This document shows positions 15,861 through 27,200 of a stretch of DNA of 64,000 bases, piece by piece. The stretch spans positions 100,069 through 164,068 of the forward strand of contig NZ_AUSW01000033.1 in assembly GCF_000471625.1 (NCBI RefSeq), in the 5' to 3' direction. The stretch's first letter is position 1, and each line of letters opens with the position of its first letter. The DNA comes from Psychrobacter aquaticus CMS 56 (GTDB lineage: Bacteria > Pseudomonadota > Gammaproteobacteria > Pseudomonadales > Moraxellaceae). The position numbers and the translations under genes were made by a program. The notes beneath the pieces were generated by a model. It was given only the letters and a program-made list of their open reading frames with translations. It was not told the origin of the DNA and made no database searches.

Positions 15861-16964
15861 CTAACCACCGATTAAAGACAGATTGTGCATGATGCCGCTG
15901 TTCGAGTCATGAAGCTGGTGATGCGCAGGTTTAATCGGCATAAAGCTATGTAAAGTATTGACCAATCCTGCGACATCATCTTGCTGTAGATGCTTACGAA
16001 TGTCGTAATTACCTTGGTCAAACAAACACAGATGTACTTTGCCTTGGCTGCTGACCCGCAGACGATTACAGCTGTCACAAAAATGGGCAGCATAAGGCGC
16101 AATCATACCGATGCGTCCTTGATAATCAGGATGTCCATACTCTATCGCTGGACCGTCACTGCTGCCACGCTTCAGAGTCTGCCAGCCGTGCTTTAGTAAA
16201 TAATCGGTAATAATATCGGAATGCGCATGCTGAGCAAAAAACAAGTCGCGGTTGTCACTGGTTTGCATAAACTCAATAAATCGATAAGTGACCGGTCTGT
16301 CTTTGACATAGTCGATGGCACTCATTAGATTTTCAAAGGCTGTTTCGGCCATCAAAATACTGTTTATTTTGAGCTTGATATCCGTGGTTTCTAACAATGT
16401 ATCCATATCTTTTAGCAACTGCGGCAACATATCAAAACCAGTCATTTTATGAAAGGTCGGGGCATCAAAGCTGTCTATACTGATATTGATTTGATCCAGT
16501 CCAGCCTTTTTCCAGTCTGCTAAGTGCTTACCGAGCTTATAACCATTACTGGTCATAGCGACCGTTTCAATACCTTGGGTTTGTTTGATAGCTTTAATGA
16601 TATCAACGACATCACGGCGTATAGACGGCTCACCGCCTGTAATCCTTACTTTTTTAGTACCTACTTGGGCAAAACCACGAACTAAAGTGGCGATTTCAGT
16701 GACGCTTAGCTCATTCTGTGGCGGTTTGCCTTGATAGCCATTTGGCAAGCAATATTCACAGCGAAAATTACAAAAATCCGTGATTGACAGTCGCAAATAA
16801 TTCAGACGTCTTGCGAAGCCATCGGTCAGTGGTTGAGAAGGCGTTGTAGGGAAGTGAGATGACGAGATAGCAGAGGTTGCTAATGCGTGACGAGCAAGAA
16901 CATCGGGTGCAGCGGTAGGCGAATACCATTGAGTATTTCCTACGATGGGGACAAGATGGTTCAT
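15861..16964 (-). CDS. moaA: MoaA, GTP 3',8-cyclase (radical SAM)
   Basis: 367 aa. The radical-SAM cluster motif CNFRCEYC lies near residue 64, with VRITGGEPSIRRD for SAM binding. The second [4Fe-4S] site is made by CDSCNRLR and CLF near the C-terminus, and the chain ends in the essential Gly-Gly (LIGG). The N-terminus carries about 35 more residues than E. coli MoaA. It converts GTP to the 3',8-cyclo intermediate of molybdenum cofactor synthesis. A NarL-type site lies about 155 bp upstream, so nitrate may induce it together with narG. Confidence 0.93.
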   Translation of the reverse strand: MNHLVPIVGNTQWYSPTAAPDVLARHALATSAISSSHFPTTPSQPLTDGFARRLNYLRLSITDFCNFRCEYCLPNGYQGKPPQNELSVTEIATLVRGFAQVGTKKVRITGGEPSIRRDVVDIIKAIKQTQGIETVAMTSNGYKLGKHLADWKKAGLDQINISIDSFDAPTFHKMTGFDMLPQLLKDMDTLLETTDIKLKINSILMAETAFENLMSAIDYVKDRPVTYRFIEFMQTSDNRDLFFAQHAHSDIITDYLLKHGWQTLKRGSSDGPAIEYGHPDYQGRIGMIAPYAAHFCDSCNRLRVSSQGKVHLCLFDQGNYDIRKHLQQDDVAGLVNTLHSFMPIKPAHHQLHDSNSGIMHNLSLIGG

Positions 16965-17117
16965 AGATGATTACCATTCATATTAAGTATGTGCTGTACT
17001 TTTAGGCATTGCCTCAGGTTGTGAGTGGGAGCGTTGTCTTTGCGTCTTATGCTGTATTCAAGTCTTATTATGACAAATTGCAAGCAAATAACCATTCACC
17101 TTAAGGCAGCTATCTTC

Positions 17118-17133
17118 TACCACCAAAGTAGTA
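17118..17133. promoter_or_regulatory. Candidate NarL 7-2-7 site upstream of moaA
   Basis: TACCACC-aa-AGTAGTA, two inverted heptamers separated by 2 bp, as in the NarL arrangement TACYYMT-N2-AKRRGTA with a few mismatches. The heptamers are identical to those before narG at 28124. Confidence 0.55.
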
Positions 17134-17170
17134 GTGACTGGCTGTCTTAGAGTGAATGAAATTGAAATAA

Positions 17171-18469
17171 TTATGAATGAAAAACCCAAGGGAAGGGCTG
17201 AACCCGAACTTGTTCACCAGCGGAGATATCACCCGCGTCTTGAGGCAACACGATAAAGCAATTGGCGCGACTAAGTTGCTTAATACGGTGCGATTGCTGA
17301 GTTGAGAAACCGTCAACTTGATAGCTGCCTGTCTCGTTTTGCGTTAGTATCGCGCTCTGAAAGTCAGTACGTCCGGTTGATTTTAAGATGTCATTCATTA
17401 GTAGAGCTTGGACGTTTAACTGCTTGGGTTGCTCTGACAAGCTAGCGCCTGACAGCTGCCACAATGCTGGAATCACAAACTGTAAGGTGCTGACCACTGT
17501 CGATAGTGGATTGCCTGGTAGGCCAAAGTATAATACTGGCTTATCAACGTTTTTTGTTAATTCGCCAAATACGAAAGGTTTGCCCGGCTTCATCGCGACT
17601 TTGTAGTGATTAATTTGACCCAAATACTCAACGACTGGCGTCAAAAAATCATAATCACCTACCGATACTCCAGCGGTGGAAATTAACACATCACACTTTT
17701 GCATGGCTTTATGAATGACTTTAGTGAGCTGAGCCATATCATCAGGGACGATTCCATAGTCATGAATAACGATAGGTAAAGGGTCTAATAGGCTTTTGAG
17801 GGTCGGGGTGTTGGAGTTGTATATTTGTGCTAACGTTTTTAGCTTACCACCAAGTGCGATAAGTTCGTCACCAGTCGCCAGCAGTCCTACAGTGAGCGGT
17901 TTAAACACCTTTACTTTGCCGATACCCAAATTGGCCAGTAAGCTGATATCAGCAGGGTTGATGCGCTTTCCTTGCTGTAAGACCAGCTCATTTTCCTGAA
18001 TCTCCTCTCCTTGCTTACGGATATTGGCATCTACTTCTGACGCTTTTGATAAAATAATGTTGTAAGGCTGAGTTTTATCGATATTGTCTTTTATATGAGC
18101 AAAATTGGTGTTTTCTTGCATAATAACCGTATCGCACCTATCGGGCACTAATGCACCAGTAAAGATACGAATGCCTTGACCCTTCTTTACCTTACCTATG
18201 TAAGGTGCACTCGCTTGAGACTCTCCAATAATTTCGATAATAACGCCTTTAGAAAGGTTACTATTGTGAGCAATAGCATAACCATCCATCGCAGATACAT
18301 TCTGCCTGGGCACCGCAAATGATGAGATAACATACTCAGCCAATATGTGGTTAAGGCTGTCTGACAGAGAACAGGTACTGACCGGTCTTTTACATAGTGG
18401 CCAGTCGTTTTGATTGTAGCTGTTTACTCGCTGTTTGATTGCTGACTGTAACGCTTCAACCGTAATCAT
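17171..18469 (-). CDS. moeA: MoeA, molybdopterin molybdenumtransferase
   Basis: 432 aa. Shows AMDGYAI near residue 60, GVIIEIIGES, GVSVGDYDFLTPV (the MPT-binding loop), ATGDELIALG, YNSNTP and GLPGNPLSTVVSTLQFV. Together these are the MoeA domain order. It inserts molybdate into adenylated molybdopterin. As the last gene of narGHJI-hmp-parvulin-moeA it supplies cofactor to NarG in step with the enzyme. Confidence 0.93.
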   Translation of the reverse strand: MITVEALQSAIKQRVNSYNQNDWPLCKRPVSTCSLSDSLNHILAEYVISSFAVPRQNVSAMDGYAIAHNSNLSKGVIIEIIGESQASAPYIGKVKKGQGIRIFTGALVPDRCDTVIMQENTNFAHIKDNIDKTQPYNIILSKASEVDANIRKQGEEIQENELVLQQGKRINPADISLLANLGIGKVKVFKPLTVGLLATGDELIALGGKLKTLAQIYNSNTPTLKSLLDPLPIVIHDYGIVPDDMAQLTKVIHKAMQKCDVLISTAGVSVGDYDFLTPVVEYLGQINHYKVAMKPGKPFVFGELTKNVDKPVLYFGLPGNPLSTVVSTLQFVIPALWQLSGASLSEQPKQLNVQALLMNDILKSTGRTDFQSAILTQNETGSYQVDGFSTQQSHRIKQLSRANCFIVLPQDAGDISAGEQVRVQPFPWVFHS

Positions 18470-18536
18470 AACTTTATACCCTTTTTACTAACCATAAGCA
18501 TTCGTATCTCACCAGAGACACGTTGGAAATAATGAA

Positions 18537-19631
18537 TTAACCCCGAAAGACGTTTTCTTGCTCAAGGGTCATCTCAATGCCTTCTATATTTGCGGCATTG
18601 GCTAAGGTAAACAGGTAGTCGCATAATGATTGGTGAAATGCTTGTTGGCTCAGCTTGTTGTGGATGGCTGGGCTGACTTGCTCATAAGTCATTTGTATCC
18701 CTGACTCTTTATTGAGCACCTCAACAATGTGAAAACCATACCTGCTTTCGATGGGGCTCGCCGCTAGACCTACCTTTAATTTGAATAACGTCCCTTCAAA
18801 TTCTGGCACGGTTTGTCCTTTACTAATGATACCCAGTTCACCGCTTTGTTCTTTTGACGGACAAGCAGAATGCTGGCGTGCCAATTGGATAAATTCTGCA
18901 TCAGGGTTGGCATTATTTTTGATTTGTTCGATAAATTCGTAAGCGGTCTTTTTAAGCTTTAAGCGCTCATCGCCATCTTCAGGCAAACACGCCAGCAAGA
19001 TATGGCGCACTGTCATAATAGGATCGGTCATAAAATCAGTGATATTTTGCTTATAGTAACGCTCACACGTTGCCATATCAGGAATCGTCGCTTGTACATT
19101 GGTGTCTATTAAAACAGAGATTGTTTTTTCTTCGTCATCTAACCATGCAGCCTCACCGAGGCTTGGCTCATCTAAAACGGCAAGTTTAAGCAGTTCACGA
19201 ACGACTAAAGCCTGAGTCGCCAAAAAGACAGCGTCCTCTTTTTTTTCTGCCGGATGGTATTGTAGCTCTTGCGCGATAGCCGTTCTGTCTATCATCACGC
19301 CATTTACCAGCACAGAAGGTAATTCATCACGGCTAGAGGCAATCAGGTTTTTATGATTGCTGCGTTCTTCTGCCATTGCTTTTTCGATAAATTCTTGGTC
19401 AGAATGCGGTTTTTGCAGATCCGTCAAGGTTGGCATTAGATGCACGATATCATCACCATGACTATGATTGTGCTCATGGCTATGATCGTGGCTGTGGTCA
19501 TGGCCACAATCATGACCGCTATGTGTGTTATCAGCACCAGTAGAAGCATGAGCGGCATGATCATCACTGTTAATATGACTACTGGCGTTATTAGTAGCAT
19601 GGTCGGCTGGATTATAAGTACTGACAGTCAT
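18537..19631 (-). CDS. Parvulin-type peptidyl-prolyl isomerase with His-rich N-terminus (nar operon)
   Basis: 364 aa. A disordered N-terminal 60 residues hold a dense His/Asp stretch (HSGHDCGHDHSHDHSHEHNH), likely metal-binding. The parvulin domain lies at about 210-310 (MTVRHILLAC, ELGIISKGQTVPEFEGTLF, SRYGFHIVEVL). No signal peptide is seen, so it is probably cytosolic. NifM-like parvulins follow narGHJI in pseudomonads, where they are thought to help nitrate reductase maturation. It lies between hmp and moeA with gaps under 90 bp. Confidence 0.82.
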   Translation of the reverse strand: MTVSTYNPADHATNNASSHINSDDHAAHASTGADNTHSGHDCGHDHSHDHSHEHNHSHGDDIVHLMPTLTDLQKPHSDQEFIEKAMAEERSNHKNLIASSRDELPSVLVNGVMIDRTAIAQELQYHPAEKKEDAVFLATQALVVRELLKLAVLDEPSLGEAAWLDDEEKTISVLIDTNVQATIPDMATCERYYKQNITDFMTDPIMTVRHILLACLPEDGDERLKLKKTAYEFIEQIKNNANPDAEFIQLARQHSACPSKEQSGELGIISKGQTVPEFEGTLFKLKVGLAASPIESRYGFHIVEVLNKESGIQMTYEQVSPAIHNKLSQQAFHQSLCDYLFTLANAANIEGIEMTLEQENVFRG

Positions 19632-19713
19632 CGTTGCTGCTCCGCTAAAAATTCAGGTAATAAACGTTTAAAAGGGCTATTCCTAAACGTCTATTAATAT
19701 TTTGGTTATCAGA

Positions 19714-20901
19714 TTAAGAGGCTTGCAAACTCATTTTAGGGCCAAATGGTTCATAGTGAACGCTATCAACACCATGCTCTAAAGTCATTAATCCATCAAT
19801 AATACTTTCCATAAACGGCATAGATCCGCAAACATACACATCGGCAGGCTTTGGCAAGGTAGCCAACCACGTGTTATCTAACAGCTGCCCATCTTCAAAA
19901 TAAAAGATATGTTTTTTGACATTGGCAGCTGACGCTAACAGCTTATGAGTCTCATCATTGAAGGCATGATGGTCTTTATTTTGGCACGCATACACCCAAA
20001 TGATAGGGCGCTTTGGATTGGCTGCTACTTGCGCCTCTAACATCGATAATATAGGCGTTACCCCAACCCCCGCACTGATAAGCACTAATGGAATGTCATT
20101 TTGTATCATCAGGGCTTTATTCAAAGCAAAATCACCCGCTGGTGCCGATAATGAAACCGTATCGCCAACTTGCAAGTCATCATGCAAATAATTAGAGACC
20201 AATCCACGATGCTCGTCACGATTGTCACGTCTTACTGCAAACTGAATACCATTATCGGTACGCGCTGAGTATAAAGAGTAATGACGTAATGCTAAATGCT
20301 CGCTATTTTTTGGATTTGTTTTTACAGTGATATATTGACCAGCTGTTAAATTAAGTGTGCTCAAATCAATGTTTTGGCTACTGTCTACTGGCACCACCGT
20401 AAAGGCAGCAATGTCGGTAGCGGCGGCTACTTTTTCGATGACTTTAAACGCGGTAAAACCTTGCCACATCTCCTCTTTATACATATCCTTTTCAAGTTGA
20501 ATAAAAACATTCGCAATCTCATCATAAGCTTCAGTCCACGCATTGATGATGTCATCATTTGCCGCTTCGCCAAGCACTTGTTTTATAGCGCCAATCAGGT
20601 GCTTACCAACGATAGGATAATGCTCGGGCAGGATTTGTAGCGCGCGATGTTTATGACTGATGCCAGTCACTTGTGGTAGTAGAACGGCTAAGTGTTCGAT
20701 ATTTTTAGCCGCTGCTAATACCGTCGAGGCCAGTGCGTTTTGTTGACGTCCTAGCTTTTGGTTGGTTTCATTAAAAATATCTAGCAGTTCAGGGTGTTCA
20801 ATGAACATATTTTTGTAGAATACTTTGGTGATGGCAGTACCATGTTCTTCAAGAACTGGAACGGTTGCTTTTATAATTTCTATTGTTTGAGTAGAAGCCA
20901 T
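19714..20901 (-). CDS. hmp: Flavohemoprotein Hmp, nitric oxide dioxygenase
   Basis: About 395 aa from the ATG at 20901, chosen for AAGGAT 6 bp upstream; 36 upstream in-frame codons lack a ribosome site. N-terminal globin (FYKNMFIEHPELLDIFN with B10 Tyr; HKHRALQILPEHYPIVG with proximal His), then the ferredoxin-reductase FAD motif RHYSLYSA, LSAPAGDF and an NAD motif (LISAGVGVTPILSML). C-terminal YVCGSMPFM. It oxidises NO to nitrate with O2 and NADPH. Its place 56 bp after narI is unusual and suggests co-expression with the main NO source. Confidence 0.94.
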   Translation of the reverse strand: MASTQTIEIIKATVPVLEEHGTAITKVFYKNMFIEHPELLDIFNETNQKLGRQQNALASTVLAAAKNIEHLAVLLPQVTGISHKHRALQILPEHYPIVGKHLIGAIKQVLGEAANDDIINAWTEAYDEIANVFIQLEKDMYKEEMWQGFTAFKVIEKVAAATDIAAFTVVPVDSSQNIDLSTLNLTAGQYITVKTNPKNSEHLALRHYSLYSARTDNGIQFAVRRDNRDEHRGLVSNYLHDDLQVGDTVSLSAPAGDFALNKALMIQNDIPLVLISAGVGVTPILSMLEAQVAANPKRPIIWVYACQNKDHHAFNDETHKLLASAANVKKHIFYFEDGQLLDNTWLATLPKPADVYVCGSMPFMESIIDGLMTLEHGVDSVHYEPFGPKMSLQAS

Positions 20902-20957
20902 TAGAAGATCCTTTTGGGTAAGTTTATGAATTAAAAAAATAAGCAGTATTACATTCT

Positions 20958-21683
20958 TTATTGAGACTGCTTTTGCCTTACAATCTGATAACGGCGACCA
21001 AGATACCAAATGGGTGCGCTAATGATGTGTATCAGTCGAGTGAAAGGGAAAATCATTACAAGGGTAATGCCTAGCGCCATGTGTAATTGATAAATCAGGT
21101 CAGTCTGTTCGATACGCGCTGCTGCATGCCAAGGTCTTAAGATAGTAATGTCTTGAGCCCAACCTGCTAAGTTCAGCATGGTTAAACCATCTAAATGCTT
21201 CACTGAGGTAAAAATAGACAACAGACCTAGATTGAGTTGAATAAATAACAACACCAGTATCAGCTTGTCTGAAAACGATGAGGTATTGGAAATACGATCA
21301 TCAGTAAAGCGCCGCCACATGAGCATAACCAAACCAAACCAACAAAATACCCCCGCGATACCACCGACGACCACTGCCAAAATCTGCTTATGGCCGGCGC
21401 TAATAAATCGATCATAGAGAAAATGCGGTGTCAACATACCGAATAAATGCCCAAGTAATACCACGATAATACCAACATGGAACAAATTGCTGGCAAGACG
21501 CATATTTTTGGTTCTTAGCATCTGCGTTGAGCCGGTTTTCCACGAATACTGAGATAAATCAAAACGTACCCAAGTGCCAATGATAGCGATGGTTAATGCC
21601 ACATACGGATAAACGCCAAAAAGAAAAATTTGTAGCCAATTGAGGTTAGCTAAAGACTGCACACTAGGATCTGCAATGTTCAC
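20958..21683 (-). CDS. narI: NarI, respiratory nitrate reductase gamma subunit
   Basis: 241 aa, five membrane segments, di-haem b subunit. Candidate haem ligands are His in NLFHVGIIVVLLGHLFG and in the C-terminal YQLHMALGITLV and FTRLIHIISAP. It oxidises quinol on the periplasmic side and passes electrons to NarH. Follows narJ by 14 bp. Confidence 0.95.
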   Translation of the reverse strand: MNIADPSVQSLANLNWLQIFLFGVYPYVALTIAIIGTWVRFDLSQYSWKTGSTQMLRTKNMRLASNLFHVGIIVVLLGHLFGMLTPHFLYDRFISAGHKQILAVVVGGIAGVFCWFGLVMLMWRRFTDDRISNTSSFSDKLILVLLFIQLNLGLLSIFTSVKHLDGLTMLNLAGWAQDITILRPWHAAARIEQTDLIYQLHMALGITLVMIFPFTRLIHIISAPIWYLGRRYQIVRQKQSQ

Positions 21684-21697
21684 GTCCTTTCTCCTTA

Positions 21698-22552
21698 TTA
21701 TGATTTAACCGATTGGTTGGTTTTAAAGTCCACCCAGTGCACAGGGGCGTCGACAGTGTTTTTAGTGAGGGCCGTTCTAACACCCGCTTTTGCCGCCAGA
21801 CTTTGGGTGCTGGTCTGCGAGGAGCAACGCTCTTCTTGTTGCGCATCCAAAAACGTGACCACTTCTTCTTCCCATTCTTTGTCTAATGCTTCAAAGCTGT
21901 CATCAGGCTTCTCTTTGCTGATTTTTTCTTGATACTCTTCGACCATATCAAGAGGCTTACCAGCAATCTGCAATAGCGCATTAAAGCAGCCTTTATACAT
22001 ACTGCCGCGGTGTTCGAGTCTGGCAGCAAGTAATGCAATGATGTGGCTGACATCAGCGATATCCATACGAATCTGAATATCATCGTCGATAACCGTTGCT
22101 TGATACGCTAAAAACTCAAGATATAAAGGCAAATAGTCGGGCAGCTCTTTCACGCTAATCTCAAAGCCAGCTTCTTCATACTGACCCATCAAATCAACCA
22201 TGGCTTGACCGCGATCACGTGACTCGCCATGCACATGTTCAAACAACCAAAGTGATAAAGACCGACCACGCTCAAACAGCCCGTCATAACGTGCTTGCGC
22301 CTCAAGCGATCCGGTATCGATTAAGTCTTCAATCAAGTCGATGATTTGTTGACGCACTGCTGGGCTGATAATGGTTGATCTAGCGACAATCTCTGTACAA
22401 TCCGCAAAGGTATCACCCAAAAACAGCTCATTATCTGGATAGTCAATGAGTAAGCTCAGTACCTTTAGAAGCTTTAAGTCCGATGCGCCAATGAGGGGTG
22501 GGGCAATAGGCTCATCTACTGAATAGTTATGACCAAGTTGAGTAGTTTGCAT
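21698..22552 (-). CDS. narJ: NarJ, nitrate reductase assembly chaperone
   Basis: About 284 aa from the ATG at 22552, one base after the narH stop, so translational coupling is likely; a longer frame starting at 22693 overlaps narH. Shows KVLSLLIDYPDNELF, SLWLFEHVHGESRDRGQAMVDL and YLPLYLEFLA, the TorD/NarJ chaperone family pattern. It holds apo-NarGH until the molybdenum cofactor is inserted. The C-terminal 40 residues are charged and variable. Confidence 0.93.
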   Translation of the reverse strand: MQTTQLGHNYSVDEPIAPPLIGASDLKLLKVLSLLIDYPDNELFLGDTFADCTEIVARSTIISPAVRQQIIDLIEDLIDTGSLEAQARYDGLFERGRSLSLWLFEHVHGESRDRGQAMVDLMGQYEEAGFEISVKELPDYLPLYLEFLAYQATVIDDDIQIRMDIADVSHIIALLAARLEHRGSMYKGCFNALLQIAGKPLDMVEEYQEKISKEKPDDSFEALDKEWEEEVVTFLDAQQEERCSSQTSTQSLAAKAGVRTALTKNTVDAPVHWVDFKTNQSVKS

Positions 22553-22553
22553 G

Positions 22554-24092
22554 TTAAGACTCCCACTTTTGTACGGTATCAATGAAATCGCGGCGATTGG
22601 TTTTGCGTTGTCCGAACATACTATTATCAGAAGTGCCTGAACAGCCTTCGCCAAAGGTAAAGCCGCAGCCGCCACGCTCAGCAAAAGCATCACTCAAGGC
22701 TTCTTCACGATGGGCAGTGGGAATGACAAAGCGGTCTTCGTAGTTGGCGATAGCGAGATAACGATACATCTCTTCAACCTGAAGCTTGGTCAAACCGACG
22801 TCATCTAAAATGCTTTGAACTTCTTGCTTTTCCACCAGTTGCATACGCTTGTAGCTACGCATCGCCAGCAGACGTTTTAACGCAAGACGAACGGGCTCTT
22901 CATCACCTGCGGTCAAGAGATTGGCTAAATAACGTAGCGGAATACGTAAGCTGTCGACATCTGGAATGAGCCCATCCATACCGACTTTGCCCGCTTCAGC
23001 AGCATTTTGAATCGGTGATAATGGTGGTACATACCAAACCATTGGTAGCGTACGGTATTCAGGATGTAACGGTAGCGCAAGCTTCCAATCCACCGCTAGC
23101 TTATATACTGGCGAGCGCTGAGCAGAATCAATGACTGACTGCGGTACGCCGTCTTTTAGCGCTTGAGCAATAACGACAGGATCATTAGGATCTAAAAATA
23201 AGTCTAATTGCGCGGGATAAATATCTTTTTCATTTGGCGTACTAGCTGCTGCGGCGATTTTGTCAGCGTCATATAGTAATACGCCTAAATAACGGATACG
23301 GCCAACACAGGTTTCTGAGCAGACAGTCGGTAAGCCAGCTTCGATACGTGGATAACAGAAGATACATTTTTCAGATTTGCCGGATTTCCAGTTGTAGTAA
23401 ATCTTTTTATAAGGACAGCCTGAGATACACATGCGCCAGCCACGACATTTTTCTTGGTCAATCAAGACAATGCCATCCTCTTCGCGCTTGTAGATAGCGC
23501 CACTAGGACAAGACGCTACGCAAGTTGGGTTCAAGCAATGCTCGCACAGACGCGGCAAATACATCATGAAGGTGTTTTCATACTCTCCGTAGATATCCGC
23601 TTGAATGTTGTCAAAGTTTTTATCTTTACGACGCTTTTCAAACTCCGTTCCTAGAATCTCTTCCCAGTTAGGACCCCATTCAATCTTTTGCATTCGCTTG
23701 CCAGTGATGGCTGAACGCGGGCGGGCGATAGGCTGATGGGTACTGATAGGCGCGGTATGAAGATGCTGATAATCAAAATCAAACGGTTCGTAATAATCAT
23801 CGATTTCTGGCAAGTCAGGGTTGGCAAAAATGTTTGCTAATACTCTGAATTTACCACCGATGCGTGGATTTATGGTGCCATTGGCGTTACGTATCCAACC
23901 GCCTTTCCATTTGGTTTGGTTTTCCCACTCTTTGGGGTAGCCAATACCGGGCTTTGACTCAACGTTGTTAAACCAGGCATATTCCATACCTTCACGGCTG
24001 GTCCAGACGTTTTTACAGGTGACTGAGCAGGTATGACAACCGATACATTTATCAAGGTTAAGCACCATGCCGACTTGCGAACGAATTTTCAT
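22554..24092 (-). CDS. narH: NarH, nitrate reductase beta subunit (Fe-S)
   Basis: About 512 aa from the ATG at 24092 (a TTG at 24107 adds five residues). Four cluster motifs are visible: CIGCHTCSVTC, CEHCLNPTCVASC, CRGWRMCISGC (Trp in place of one Cys, the [3Fe-4S] site) and CIFCYPRIEAGLPTVC. It carries electrons from NarI to NarG on the cytoplasmic side. 122 bp separates it from narG. Confidence 0.96.
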   Translation of the reverse strand: MKIRSQVGMVLNLDKCIGCHTCSVTCKNVWTSREGMEYAWFNNVESKPGIGYPKEWENQTKWKGGWIRNANGTINPRIGGKFRVLANIFANPDLPEIDDYYEPFDFDYQHLHTAPISTHQPIARPRSAITGKRMQKIEWGPNWEEILGTEFEKRRKDKNFDNIQADIYGEYENTFMMYLPRLCEHCLNPTCVASCPSGAIYKREEDGIVLIDQEKCRGWRMCISGCPYKKIYYNWKSGKSEKCIFCYPRIEAGLPTVCSETCVGRIRYLGVLLYDADKIAAAASTPNEKDIYPAQLDLFLDPNDPVVIAQALKDGVPQSVIDSAQRSPVYKLAVDWKLALPLHPEYRTLPMVWYVPPLSPIQNAAEAGKVGMDGLIPDVDSLRIPLRYLANLLTAGDEEPVRLALKRLLAMRSYKRMQLVEKQEVQSILDDVGLTKLQVEEMYRYLAIANYEDRFVIPTAHREEALSDAFAERGGCGFTFGEGCSGTSDNSMFGQRKTNRRDFIDTVQKWES

Positions 24093-24214
24093 GGATCTGT
24101 GCTCCAAATATTAGTAGAAAAAGCAGCTCTTTGTTCTTCATCGAGGTCGTTTTAAAAGATATTGTTTAAAAAAATAAATTCTAAAACGACGTATTTTCAG
24201 GAGAAGAAAACGCT

Positions 24215-27200
24215 TTAATCCTCAATGGTGGTTGGTAATGGATGCGGTAATTCGTTATCTGGCTTATCTTCTAGCCAGTCGATTTTTGACATCTTACGAA
24301 TCACGACAAATTCATCACGGTTACAACCCACAGTGCCATAGTAATTAAAGCCATAAGATTGCTGGGCATAGCTGCCAATCATATGCGTCGGTTTCAAGAT
24401 AGTCCGGGTCATTGAGTTATGAATACCGCCACGCGTACCGGTTTGCTCAGAGCCTGGAATATTGACCAGTTTTTCTTGAGCGTGATACATCATGGTCATG
24501 CCTTCTTTGACTCGCTGGCTGACGATGGCACGAGCGGTGAGCGCGCCATTGGCATTAAATAGCTCAATCCAGTCGTTATCGACGATACCGGCTTTTGCGG
24601 CATCAACTTCTGACATCCAAACGCAAGGTCCACCGCGGCTCAACGTCAGCATCAATAAGTTTTCAGAGTAGGTACTGTGAATACCCCATTTTTGATGCGG
24701 TGTTAAAAAATTCAGTACAATCTCTTTATTACCGTTCGGCTTGGCATCTTTTACCATCGCAGTAGTCTTGGTATCGATAGGTGGACGATACTGCTGCATC
24801 TGCTCACCAAACGCTTGCATCCAAGGATGATCTTGATAAAACTGCTGACGACCAGTCAGCGTACGCCAAGGAATGAGCTCATGGACGTTGGTATAACCGG
24901 CGTTATAACTCACTTTATCAGACTCAATCCCTGACCATGTTGGGCTTGAAATAATTTTGCGAGGCTGCGCGACGATGTCTTTAAAACGAATTTTTTCGTG
25001 TTCGCTAGATTTGGCAAGATGGGCATGCTCGCGTCCAGTAAATTCAGACAATGCTTCCCACCCTTTTACGGCTACATGACCATTGGTTTCAGGCGCCAGC
25101 ATCAAAATCATTTCAGACGCATTAATAGCAGTATTTAGACGCGGCCTGCCTTCAGAGATGCCCGGCTCAGTCACACGGTGGTTTAAATCACCCAGTTGTT
25201 TGACCTCGGTTTTCATATCCCAGTTCAAGCCTTTTGAGCCGTTGCCTAGTTTTTCTAGAGCAGTACCAAGGGAGGTGAATTTGGCATAAGTGTTCGGGTA
25301 GTCGCGCTCAACGGTCAAGATCATCGGGCAGTTTTTGCCGGGTACTGGTTTTTCGCCAGCCGTTTTCCAGTCAGTACCACCGAATGGCTGCGCCAACTCA
25401 CCTGGGGTGTCATGTTGCATCGGCAAGGTGACGACATCAGTCTCAACACCGAGGTGACCTTTTGAGATATCAGAGAAGCTCTTGGCAATGCCTTTATAGA
25501 TTTCCCAATCCGTTTTAGATTCCCAAGCAGGGTCGGTCGCGGCAGTAAGTGGATGGATAAAGGGGTGCATGTCTGATGTGTTCATGTCGTCTTTTTCATA
25601 CCATGTCGCTGTCGGTAGCGCGATATCTGAATACATGCAGGTAGAAGACATACGGAAGTCTAACGTGACAACCAAGTCCAATTTACCAGTAGGGCCTTTT
25701 TCTACCCAATCCACTTCTTTCGGTTGCAGGTGACCTGCGGCATTTTCTTCATTGAGCAAGCCATTTTTGGTACCCAAGAAGTACTTGAGCATATATTCAT
25801 GGCCTTTACCTGATGAGCCCAATAGGTTTGAGCGCCAGATAAACATATTGCGTGGGAAGTTGTCTGGGTTGTCTGGAGATTCACAAGCAAAGCGGATGCT
25901 GCCATCTTCAAGAGAATCGACGACATACTCTGCCACGTCTTTACCACTTGCTTTGGCTTTAGCAGCGATAGTTAATGGGTTGCAGTTTAATTGCGGAGCA
26001 GAAGGAAGCCAGCCTGCGCGCTCTGCCTGAATGTTGTAGTCCAGCATATGTTCTGGGAAGAATTTCTTATTGACGAGTGGCGAGAGTATTTCATGGGCAG
26101 AAATAGTCTCATGACGCCACTGTGAGCTGTGCGCATAGAAAAAGCTAGTACCAGCCATCTGGCGTGGTGGACGCATCCAGTCGAGTGCAAAGGCAAGAGG
26201 TAACCAGCCTGTTTGTGGACGCAGTTTTTCTTGACCAACATAATGCGCCCAGCCGCCACCAGATTTACCGATACAGCCACAAAGCATGAGCATGTTGATC
26301 ACGCCGCGATAGTTCATATCGAGGTGATACCAGTGATTCATACCAGCGCCGATGATAATCATCGATTTACCATGGGTTTTATGGGCGTTTTCTGCAAACT
26401 CACGAGCTACTTGGATGACACGTTCACGGCTCAGACCAGTAATCACTTCTTGCCAAGCAGGGGTGCCTGGTACCGTAGCGTCGTTATAGTCATCGGTGAC
26501 ATGCTCGCCGCCAACACCATTATCCACACCAAGGTTGGCAACGGTTAAATCAAATACAGTGGCGACGATAGCAGTGGTACCATCGGCAAGGGTGATGGTT
26601 TTACAAGGTACGGTTTTTTGTTGTACGGCTTCGCCTGGTACTGAAGCGAAATGTGGGTGTTCAACATGACCAAAGTAATCAAAGCCAACTATGCAGGTTT
26701 CATTGCTGTCTTTTAAAGTCAATGTCAAGTCAATGTCTGCGCCTGTCGTACCATTTTTTTGCTCAAGGTTCCATTTGCCTTTTTCACCCCAGCGATAACC
26801 GATAGAACCAAGGGGAGAAACCAGTTCACCATCGCTGTTTAGACCAATCGTTTTCCATTCAGGGTTGTTCTCTTGTCCTAAGTTATCAATTAAGTCAGAA
26901 GCACGCAGATAGCGACCAGCATGGCGTGCGCCTTCTTCACCTTCTAGCATAACTAGAACGGGTAAATCGGTGTAGCGTTTGGCATAGTCTAAGAAGTAAT
27001 CGCTTGGCTGCTTGAGATAAAACTCTTTGATAATGACGTGACAAAAGGCTTGAGCCACGGCGGCATCAGTCCCTTGCTTAGGGTTGAGCCATAAGTCGGT
27101 TAGTTTAGATACTTCAGCATAGTCAGGAGTGATAGAGACAGTTTTGGTACCTTTATAACGAACTTCGGTAAAGAAATGCGCATCAGGTGTACGCGTTTGC